Shown in pieces: positions 1 to 5,335 of a stretch of DNA of 5,335 nucleotides. How positions within the stretch are numbered: position 1 is the first letter of the stretch; every line of letters starts with the position of its first letter. Made by a program: the position numbers and the translations under genes. The stretch is from Blastocatellia bacterium (GTDB lineage Bacteria; Acidobacteriota; Blastocatellia; UBA7656): NCBI GenBank assembly GCA_022615215.1, contig JAKEHD010000216.1:1-5335 (forward strand). Reading direction: 5' to 3'. The notes beneath the pieces were generated by a model, which had not been told where the DNA came from, ran no database searches, and worked only from the letters and a program-made list of their open reading frames with translations.

Positions 1-46
1 GGAGAGAGGGAGAGGAAGAGATAGATATAGAGATAGAAGGAGAGAA
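1..46 (+). repeat. Purine-rich low-complexity GA/GATA tract, in frame
   Basis: The first 46 bases contain 42 purines, four T and no C, built from irregular GA, GGA and GATA units. In the NRPS frame they encode an acidic low-complexity stretch of Glu, Ile, Asp and Gly (residues 1-14) that runs straight into ENLAYVIYTSGSTG. Adenylation domains normally have a variable loop here between A2 and A3, so an expanded repeat can be tolerated. It is at the very edge of the window, so its full length is unknown. If the window is a contig end, a sequencing or assembly artefact is also possible. Confidence 0.8.
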
Positions 47-1109
47 TCTGGCGTATGTGATATACACATCGGGTTCGACTGGCTCTCCTAAGGGAGTTAT
101 GAACACCCATCGAGGCATAACCAACAGATTGTTGTGGATGCAGGAGCGGTATCAGCTTAACTGCGAAGACCGTGTCTTGCAAAAGACCCCATTGTCGTTT
201 GATGTTTCCGTATGGGAACTCTTCTGGCCGCTGATCGTCGGCGCTCGACTCGTGATGGCAAAACCGGGCGGGCACAAGGACACCGATTACCTGGTCAAAA
301 CAATAGCCGGTCGTGGCATCACTACGATTCATTTTGTTCCCTCCATGCTTCAGGCGTTTCTTGAGGAAGAGAACCTTGATACCTGCAAGAGCCTCAAGAG
401 GGTGATATGCAGCGGTGAAGTTCTGTCGCCCAGACTCCAGAACCGCTTCTTCGCCTGCATGGCTGCAGAACTGCATAATCTTTATGGTCCTACTGAAGCC
501 GCCATTGATGTGACGTTCTGGCAATGCGATAGAGAAGATAAACGGCGCACAGTTCCAATCGGGAAGCCAATCACCAACACGGAAATATTACTGCTCTGTC
601 CTGACTTGAACCTTGTGCCGACAGGTGTGGCGGGCCAACTCCACATAGGTGGTCAGGGTGTAGCGCGGGGCTATTTGAATCGCCCGGACCTTACGGCCGA
701 AAAGTTTATTCCCGATGCTTTCGGCAAAGAGCCTGGAGCGCGCATCTACGACACGGGCGATCTTGCCCGATTACTCGATGATGGGAATATCGAGTACCTC
801 GGAAGGAGTGATCACCAGATAAAGCTGCGAGGGTATCGTATAGAAGTTTCTGAGATCGAGCAGGTGTTGATGGAGCATCCGGGCGTGAAGGAGGCTGTGG
901 TTGTTTTGAGGGAGTTCGGAGAGGATGATAAACGATTGATCGCCTATTTCGTAACCGATGATCGGCAAGCGCCCACTGCGGATGAATTACAGGGATTTCT
1001 CGCCTCTCGCCTCCCTGAATACATGATGCCCTGGACTATCGTCAGACTCGAATCACTACCGCTGACAACGAGCGGAAAACTCGACCGTTCAGCCCTGCCT
1101 GCGCCCGCT
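3..1109 (+). other. Adenylation domain, partial, predicted serine-specific
   Basis: Core motifs seen (residues from base 3): A3 YTSGSTGSPKG, A4 FDVSVWE (66-72), A5 NLYGPTE (159-165), A6 GQLHIGGQGVARGY (211-226), A7 YDTGDL (249-254), A8 GRSDHQIKLRGYRIE (from 267), A10 TTSGKLDR with Lys359. A1 and A2 lie outside the window. Aligned by eye to GrsA-PheA, the pocket residues are D67, V68, W71, H110, I135, S137, L160, I168, D169 and K359. This string differs from the serine code I remember (DVWHLSLIDK) only at the fifth position, a conservative Leu-to-Ile change. Serine is therefore the best prediction. Every catalytic motif present in the window is intact, so the domain looks active. Confidence 0.85.
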
Positions 1110-2855
1110 GATCCTGATTCCCGGAAGAACGGCGCGCCTGTTGCCCCTCGCTCCCCTGTTGAAGAGATTATCGCAAGCATCTGGTCGGAAGTTCTAGAGG
1201 TTGAGAAGGTCGGAGTCACGGATGATTACTTCGCGCTCGGCGGCCATTCTCTGAAGGCCACAAGGATAATGTCGAGGCTCAGAAAAGCGTTCCAGGTCGA
1301 ACTGCCTCTGTCGGTTCTCTTCGAGCGCCCGACAGTGGCCGGGCTTGCCGAGGAAATAACCCTGGCTTCTCACTCGATACGCGCATCAGAGATTCCCCCT
1401 ATCGAACACATCTCGCGAGATGGCGGAATTCCCCTCTCCTTCGCTCAACAGCGAATATGGATGCTCGATCAATTGAACCCCGGAAACCCGGTTTACAACA
1501 TACTGCTCGCCGTTGAGTTGACCGGTATCCTGAAAGCGGAGGCGCTTGAGCGCAGCATCAACGAAATAATAAGACGGCACGAAGTATTGAGAACCAGATT
1601 TGAAACAGTCGAAGGCCATCCTGTTCAAGTCATAATGCCTCAATTGGCTCTGGAACTGGTTGTCGAAGAGCTTCGAGCGCCGGACGCTTCCGGGATTGAA
1701 AAGGAAATCGAGCGGCTGACAATCGAAGAAGCTCATAAGGGATTCGACCTGAGTACCGGCCCTCTGATCCGTGCGAGGTTGTTGAGCTTAAGCGGGCAAG
1801 AGCATGTCTTTCTAATCGCCATGCATCACATCATTTCTGACGGATGGTCGCAGGAAATATTCTTTAGAGAAATGGCGGCACTCTATAGCGCATTTTGTGC
1901 AGGCGAACCATCGCCCCTGCCCGAACCGCCCTTTCAGTATGCCGATTATGCGCACTGGCAGAGGGTCTGGCTGACGGACGATGTGATGACAGAGCAGATC
2001 GATTACTGGCGACAGCAGCTCAAGGGGATTCCGCCGCCGATAACTCTGTCGCCAAGCCGGCCGCGACCCGAATTGCCGGGCTATAAAGGCGCAAGCCAAT
2101 CGCTCTCTCTTGATGCAGAAGCAAGCGCCCCCCTGAAGGCGCTCGCAGGCAGAGAGGGGGCGACTATGTTTATGGTGGTGCTGGCCGCGTTCAAATCCTC
2201 TCTGTATTGTCATACTGGCCAAGAGGACATAGTAGTTGGCACGAACTTCGCAAACCGCAACAGAGTGGAGATCGAGGGCTTGATAGGGCTATTCCTCAAT
2301 CAGGCAGTGCTGCGAACCGATCTTTCTGGTAATCCGACTTTCAGACAAATCCTGCGGAGAGTGCGAGAGGCAGTGCTAGGGGCGATCCTTCATGAAGAAT
2401 TGCCGTTCGAGCAGGTGATAGACGAATTGAGAATCAAGCGCGATCTCTCTCAAGGATTGCTCTTTCAGATAAAGGTTGACTATCAGCAGATTTCTTTCAG
2501 TCCGCCCGATATAGCGGATCTGATATTGACACCGATGAATATCGATACCGGAATGGCAAAATTCGACCTGTCAGTATTGATGGTAGATGCATATGACGGC
2601 TTCTCTATATCCTTTGTCTATAACAGGGAGCTCTTTGAGGAGGAAACGATTCTTGAGATGCTCGACGGCTTCGAGAGGGTTTTGAAGATCGTCGGCGCGA
2701 ATTCCGATCAGACGCTTAATCAACTGGCACGCCTCGTCGAGCAAGAACAAAGAAAGCAACGCATCCAGAAGCGGCGCGAACGCAAAGCCGCAACGCTGCG
2801 GAGCTTGAAGACGATCAAAAGACGCCGGCTCATTACGCCGGAACCCGCTCAGTAA
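3..2855 (+). CDS. NRPS subunit, 5'-truncated: A(Ser)-PCP-C
   Basis: C-terminal 950 residues of a multidomain nonribosomal peptide synthetase, a cytosolic enzyme that activates an amino acid as its adenylate, loads it on a phosphopantetheine arm and forms a peptide bond. Residues are numbered from base 3. Domains in order: A domain from just before core A3 (residues 16-31) to A10 (Lys359), PCP with GGHS at 413-416, C domain from about 476 to 910, basic tail 911-950. The gene has no start in the window. The GTG at 57 is the Val of the A3 motif (LAYVIYTSGSTG) and the frame stays open upstream to base 3. The stop is TAA at 2853-2855. The protein ends in a C domain rather than a PCP or thioesterase, so the chain must pass to another subunit, presumably the one encoded 38 bases downstream. 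The NRPS assignment is certain; the final product is unknown. Confidence 0.97.
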   Translation, partial: REGEEEIDIEIEGENLAYVIYTSGSTGSPKGVMNTHRGITNRLLWMQERYQLNCEDRVLQKTPLSFDVSVWELFWPLIVGARLVMAKPGGHKDTDYLVKTIAGRGITTIHFVPSMLQAFLEEENLDTCKSLKRVICSGEVLSPRLQNRFFACMAAELHNLYGPTEAAIDVTFWQCDREDKRRTVPIGKPITNTEILLLCPDLNLVPTGVAGQLHIGGQGVARGYLNRPDLTAEKFIPDAFGKEPGARIYDTGDLARLLDDGNIEYLGRSDHQIKLRGYRIEVSEIEQVLMEHPGVKEAVVVLREFGEDDKRLIAYFVTDDRQAPTADELQGFLASRLPEYMMPWTIVRLESLPLTTSGKLDRSALPAPADPDSRKNGAPVAPRSPVEEIIASIWSEVLEVEKVGVTDDYFALGGHSLKATRIMSRLRKAFQVELPLSVLFERPTVAGLAEEITLASHSIRASEIPPIEHISRDGGIPLSFAQQRIWMLDQLNPGNPVYNILLAVELTGILKAEALERSINEIIRRHEVLRTRFETVEGHPVQVIMPQLALELVVEELRAPDASGIEKEIERLTIEEAHKGFDLSTGPLIRARLLSLSGQEHVFLIAMHHIISDGWSQEIFFREMAALYSAFCAGEPSPLPEPPFQYADYAHWQRVWLTDDVMTEQIDYWRQQLKGIPPPITLSPSRPRPELPGYKGASQSLSLDAEASAPLKALAGREGATMFMVVLAAFKSSLYCHTGQEDIVVGTNFANRNRVEIEGLIGLFLNQAVLRTDLSGNPTFRQILRRVREAVLGAILHEELPFEQVIDELRIKRDLSQGLLFQIKVDYQQISFSPPDIADLILTPMNIDTGMAKFDLSVLMVDAYDGFSISFVYNRELFEEETILEMLDGFERVLKIVGANSDQTLNQLARLVEQEQRKQRIQKRRERKAATLRSLKTIKRRRLITPEPAQ
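1146..1358 (+). other. Peptidyl carrier protein (PCP/thiolation) domain
   Basis: A carrier domain of about 70 residues follows the A domain after a short Pro/Ala-rich linker. It opens with PRSPVEEIIASIWSEVL, and the attachment motif DDYFALGGHSLKA contains Ser416 (codon 1248-1250), the expected site of 4'-phosphopantetheine attachment. It closes with the typical LFERPTVAGLAEEI helix region. GGHS is the usual form for a PCP followed by an elongating C domain. GGDS, more common before epimerization domains, is not seen. It would carry the seryl residue, or the growing chain ending in it. Confidence 0.95.
1428..2732 (+). other. Condensation domain, canonical and apparently active
   Basis: All seven C-domain core regions can be traced (residues from base 3): C1 LSFAQQRIWML (from 478), C2 RHEVLRTRF (525-533), C3 MHHIISDGWS (607-616) with the second His, catalytic in this family, at 609, C4 YADYAHW (646-652), C5 IGLFLNQAVLRTDL (from 761), C6 EELPFEQ (from 798) and C7 around 816-830. 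The DGWS ending and the C1 form suggest an elongating L-type C domain rather than an epimerization or heterocyclization domain. I could not classify LCL versus DCL rigorously by eye. It sits at the C-terminus after the Ser-loading PCP, so its acceptor amino acid must be supplied by the next subunit. Confidence 0.93.
2733..2852 (+). other. Basic C-terminal tail, probable docking helix
   Basis: The last 40 residues (911-950) follow the C domain and are strongly charged: 14 of the 26 residues from Arg917 to Arg942 are Lys or Arg. The section is largely free of helix breakers until the Pro-containing end (TPEPAQ), so a long helix is likely. It ends in the pattern LRSLKTIKRRR. I recall similar 'LxxLKxxKRK' tails at the ends of other NRPS subunits that finish in a C domain, notably in cyanobacteria. 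A role in docking with the next subunit is inferred from position and composition, not shown. Confidence 0.55.
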
Positions 2856-2893
2856 ACAGCACAGGGCACAAGCTGCTTCTTCACCTTCGGGAT
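2856..2893 (+). other. Intergenic gap between two NRPS genes
   Basis: Thirty-eight bases separate the TAA of the first gene from the ATG of the second. I see no promoter-like -35/-10 pair, no terminator (only a 4-bp cagc/gctg pairing) and no good Shine-Dalgarno match: the bases before the ATG read cttcgggat. The short gap, same strand and complementary domain order support co-transcription in one operon. Translation of the second gene may depend on coupling or on a non-SD mechanism. Confidence 0.6.
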
Positions 2894-5335
2894 ATGCAAA
2901 AAGAGATCATTCGGGGATTCAGGCTATCTTCTCAGCAGGAGCGTCTCTGGCTGCAACAGAGAGGCGATGCGCAGGCTTATCTCGCCCATCTCGTCATATC
3001 AATCGAAGGCCGGATCGATACAGGCCACCTCGAAGCATCGCTTCAAAAAGTCGTTGATCAAAACGAGATTCTCCGCACGGCATTTCACTGCTTGCCATCG
3101 CTCAAGGTTCCGCTTCAAGTCATAGCCGATGAAATGAATCTGCCGATGGATTTGATCGATTCCGACGGCCTGGACACAGAGGACCGGCAATCGGCCATCA
3201 GTAGGGTTCTCAACCAGGCGGCGACAGCGGCCGCTCCTCCTGATTTCACCGCCCTTCCTCTCGTCAGGGCGTCGTTTTTAAGGCTTTCAGCCACAGAGGG
3301 GCTGCTCGCGCTCAGGCTCCCGGCGCTCTGCGCAGATATCGTGGGACTCGAAAACCTTGTGAGCATGATCAGCCGATCCTACGCAGATGTTTCAACGGGC
3401 GAAGATTCGACCGATGAGCCTGTGCAGTATGCCGATCTTTCCGAGTGGCAACATGAAATGCTGCTCGGCGAGCTTGACGAAGATGTGCGGCAGTTCTGGC
3501 AGAAACCCGATTATTCTTTGCTGTCGGGTCTTTCCTTACCCTTCGAACTTCGTCCTTCGGGGGACAAGCCGTTCAATCCGGTATCACTGACGCGAGTAAT
3601 CAATTCTGACATCGCGGCTGCTATTGGTGAGATGGCAACGCGTCACAATACATCTATTTCGGTCTTTCTGTTGTCGTGTTGGCAGTCGCTGCTCTACAGG
3701 CTGATGCGGCGCAACCTCATTATGATCGGCGCGTGTTACGATGGCCGGAATTATGAGGAGTTAAAGTATTCACTCGGAATATTCGCGAGATACTTGCCCA
3801 TGCAGGTTGACATAGATGGGGGAGCATCCTTCATAGAACTGCTCGGACATCTCGACTGCCTTGTCGAAGAGTGCGGAGAATTTCAGGAATACTTTAGCTG
3901 GAATTGTATCGCCCGTTCGGATGAGGATGCCGTTCCCGGGTTTTTCCCCATCTGCTTCGATTTTCATGCTCGGCCTCTGAAATACTCCGGCGGAGGCGCA
4001 ATCATCTCGATAATCAAACGCCGGGCTTGCATAGATCGCTTCAGGATCAAGCTTTCGTGCATCGAGCAAGATGGCTCGCTCTTTCTGTCTTATGATTACG
4101 ACCCTGAATTCTTTTATGAATCGGATATGGAACGGCTCGCCGACGGATTGCGGTCGCTCGTTGAGAGCGTCATCGACGATCCTTCGACGCTTATAGACAG
4201 ATTGCATATACTCGATCACACGGCAACGGCGCGGCTGCTTGTGGATTACAATCTCACGCATCGCGACAGGCAATCTGACAAGCCGGTTCATCATCTCTTC
4301 GAGTCTTGGGCTGAGTCTGTGCCAACTCGTATGGCTGTGCGTTACGAAGAAGACTCGCTGAGCTACGATTCGCTCAACAGGCGAGCAAATCAACTCGCGC
4401 ATTATTTAATTGGAAATGGCGTTGGGCCGGACACCTGTGTGGTTATCGGCCTCGAAAGGTCCTTGGAGATCATTGTGAGCTTGCTGGCAATCCTCAAAGC
4501 AGGCGGCGCGTACATGCCTCTCGACATGGGGCATCCGAAACAGAGGCTCAGAGCTATGGTTGAGGAGGCGCAGGCGCAGTATATTGTGACTCGTCAGGCT
4601 CTGCTCGACTTGCTGCCGGAAGGTCCGCAAAAGGTCACCTGTCTCGATAGCGACTGGCCGGAGATTTCCTGCTTGAGCGAAGAGAATCCGCCCGCTCGCG
4701 CAGTGCTTGACAATCTCGCCTATCTGCTTTTCACATCCGGCTCTACGGGCAAACCCAAGGGCGTCGCAATCGAACACGCGCAACTTGCAAACTATGTGGA
4801 AGGCATACTGCCTATTTTGCAATTGCCGGACGGTGCCAGCTTTGCGCTTGTTTCGACCTTCTCAGCAGACCTCGGCAATACGGTTATATTCCCCTCGCTC
4901 TGTTCGGGCGGCTCATTGCATGTGCTGTCACAGGAGTGTGCTTATAATCCCGAATCGCTCGCCGCTTACTTTGACCGACATGCCATTGATTGCTTGAAGA
5001 TCGTTCCGAGCCATCTTTATGCACTGCTTGCGGCAAACTCTCCTCAGCGCGTCCTGCCCAGGCGAAGGTTGATTCTCGGAGGCGAGGCTTCGCGGTGGGA
5101 TTGGGTTGAACAACTCCCTTTGGGGCCTGCCTGCTCGGTCATAAATCACTACGGGCCTACCGAAACCACAATCGGGGTCTTGACAGCAGACCTTGACAAA
5201 TCTGTCCGCGACCCGCGCTCGAACACCCTGCCGCTAGGCAAACCGATAAAGAATGTCAGAGTCTATGTGCTGGACCAGTATCTTCAACCTGTGCCCGTTT
5301 ACACAACAGGCGAAATCTATATATCTGGAGAGGGA
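2894..5335 (+). CDS. NRPS subunit, 3'-truncated: degenerate C*-A(Asp)
   Basis: An 814-codon frame with no stop, running off the window end. It encodes the N-terminal part of a nonribosomal peptide synthetase subunit. Residues 9-440 form a condensation-like domain and 465-814 an adenylation domain cut at core motif A6; a PCP should follow outside the window. The ATG at 2894 is preferred: the encoded start MQKEIIRGFRLSSQQERLWL places C1 about ten residues in, as expected for a subunit beginning with a C domain, and the next in-frame ATG (residue 81) would destroy C1. No in-frame ATG, GTG or TTG was found between the upstream stop at 2717-2719 and 2894. The gene lies 38 bases behind the first subunit on the same strand, so it probably takes the chain from it. 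The unusual point is the lost catalytic His motif in the first domain. The NRPS assignment is certain; the role of the first domain is not. Confidence 0.96.
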   Translation, partial: MQKEIIRGFRLSSQQERLWLQQRGDAQAYLAHLVISIEGRIDTGHLEASLQKVVDQNEILRTAFHCLPSLKVPLQVIADEMNLPMDLIDSDGLDTEDRQSAISRVLNQAATAAAPPDFTALPLVRASFLRLSATEGLLALRLPALCADIVGLENLVSMISRSYADVSTGEDSTDEPVQYADLSEWQHEMLLGELDEDVRQFWQKPDYSLLSGLSLPFELRPSGDKPFNPVSLTRVINSDIAAAIGEMATRHNTSISVFLLSCWQSLLYRLMRRNLIMIGACYDGRNYEELKYSLGIFARYLPMQVDIDGGASFIELLGHLDCLVEECGEFQEYFSWNCIARSDEDAVPGFFPICFDFHARPLKYSGGGAIISIIKRRACIDRFRIKLSCIEQDGSLFLSYDYDPEFFYESDMERLADGLRSLVESVIDDPSTLIDRLHILDHTATARLLVDYNLTHRDRQSDKPVHHLFESWAESVPTRMAVRYEEDSLSYDSLNRRANQLAHYLIGNGVGPDTCVVIGLERSLEIIVSLLAILKAGGAYMPLDMGHPKQRLRAMVEEAQAQYIVTRQALLDLLPEGPQKVTCLDSDWPEISCLSEENPPARAVLDNLAYLLFTSGSTGKPKGVAIEHAQLANYVEGILPILQLPDGASFALVSTFSADLGNTVIFPSLCSGGSLHVLSQECAYNPESLAAYFDRHAIDCLKIVPSHLYALLAANSPQRVLPRRRLILGGEASRWDWVEQLPLGPACSVINHYGPTETTIGVLTADLDKSVRDPRSNTLPLGKPIKNVRVYVLDQYLQPVPVYTTGEIYISGEG
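2918..4213 (+). other. Degenerate condensation-like domain (C*), HHxxxDG lost
   Basis: The C-domain fold is recognisable (residues from 2894): C1 LSSQQERLWL (11-20), a C2 equivalent QNEILRTAF (56-64) in place of RHExLRTxF, C4 QYADLSEW (178-185), and C5 LGIFARYLPMQ (294-304). At the C3 position, where HHxxxDG is expected, the protein reads PALCADI (143-149, bases 3320-3340). Both His are replaced (Pro143, Ala144), Asp148 is kept and the Gly is Ile149. The C6 region has QEYFSW instead of a PFE-type motif. With Ala in place of the catalytic His, normal peptide-bond formation is unlikely. I recall a family of NRPS proteins, mainly cyanobacterial, with the same 'LPALCAD' signature in front of a similar A domain, so this looks like a conserved variant rather than random decay. 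An interface or recruitment role is a hypothesis. Confidence 0.85.
4286..5335 (+). other. Adenylation domain, partial, predicted aspartate-specific
   Basis: Core motifs seen (residues from 2894): A1 LSYDSLN (489-495), A2 LKAGGAYMPLD (534-544), A3 LAYLLFTSGSTGKPKG (608-623), an atypical A4 ADLGNT (658-663) in place of FDxSxWE, A5 NHYGPTE (751-757), and the start of A6 at TGEIYISGEG (805-814), where the window ends. Aligned to GrsA-PheA by eye, the pocket is D659, L660, T663, K702, I727, G729, H752, I760, G761, giving DLTKIGHIG plus the conserved Lys outside the window. The aspartate code I remember is DLTKVGHIGK, one conservative difference; the asparagine code (DLTKLGEVGK) fits less well because of His752. 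Aspartate is the best prediction, with Asn the main alternative. Confidence 0.82.

Noticed and set aside
57..59. GTG at 57 as the start codon of the first NRPS gene
   Set aside because: It is the Val codon inside the conserved A3 segment ENLAYVIYTSGSTG; the frame is open upstream to base 3 and still matches the family, so the gene begins outside the window.
944..2222. Minus-strand open frames opposite the first NRPS gene
   Set aside because: They are antisense to well-conserved A, PCP and C domain motifs and their translations look like composition-driven shadows.
1428..2732. Terminal domain of protein 1 as an epimerization domain
   Set aside because: The active-site motif is HHIISDGWS with C-domain C5, C6 and C7 regions, and the preceding PCP has GGHS; epimerization hallmarks are not seen.
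2858..2876. Hairpin in the intergenic gap (cagc/gctg) as a terminator
   Set aside because: The stem is only 4 bp with an 11-base loop and no following T run, and the two genes appear to belong to one operon.
2720..2893. The second gene's frame is open upstream to 2720, overlapping the end of the first gene, so the two could be one protein split by a frameshift
   Set aside because: The overlapping peptide does not look like an NRPS linker, whereas the first protein has a plausible basic C-terminal tail and the second has a natural C-domain-type N-terminus at 2894. A read check would settle it.
3770..4822. Two long open frames on the minus strand (3770-4402 and 4406-4822)
   Set aside because: They lie opposite the continuous second NRPS frame, show no recognisable domain, and the plus-strand frame has clear C and A motifs throughout.
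5321..5335. GGAGAGGGA at the window end resembling the purine tract at the window start, suggesting a circular or tandem element
   Set aside because: The end bases encode the conserved A6 segment ISGEG in frame; the similarity is short and the two reading contexts do not join into a sensible A domain.

Overview
The window lies entirely inside a nonribosomal peptide synthetase (NRPS) locus. It holds two consecutive plus-strand genes, both cut by the window edges, separated by 38 bases. The host cannot be named from this sequence. The moderate GC content (by eye about half), the bacterial module layout and the resemblance I recall to NRPSs of cyanobacteria and soil phyla such as Acidobacteriota point to a secondary-metabolite-rich bacterium, but this is inference.

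Layout. Bases 3-2855 encode the C-terminal 950 residues of the first synthetase: an adenylation (A) domain entered just before its core A3 motif, a peptidyl carrier protein (PCP), a complete canonical condensation (C) domain with HHIISDG, and a short, very basic C-terminal tail. Bases 2894-5335 encode the first 814 residues of a second synthetase, open to the window end. It has a condensation-like domain whose catalytic motif has decayed to PALCADI, then an A domain cut at core motif A6. No stop codon interrupts that frame. The only stretch outside genes is the short gap at 2856-2893.

How they work together. Reading the ten specificity-pocket positions by alignment to GrsA-PheA from memory, the first A domain gives D-V-W-H-I-S-L-I-D-K, close to the serine code. 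The second gives D-L-T-K-I-G-H-I-G, close to the aspartate code, with the tenth position (Lys) beyond the window. Order across the subunit junction is A(Ser)-PCP-C | C*-A(Asp). The active C domain closing protein 1 can make the Ser-to-Asp bond, so the degenerate C* opening protein 2 looks redundant for catalysis. A plausible role is as a docking or 'interface' domain for a trans-acting tailoring enzyme, such as an aspartyl beta-hydroxylase of the siderophore type. This is the most interesting feature of the window and it is a hypothesis.

The first 46 bases are an almost pure purine tract (42 of 46 bases, no C). It is translated in frame as an acidic low-complexity linker directly in front of the A3 motif.
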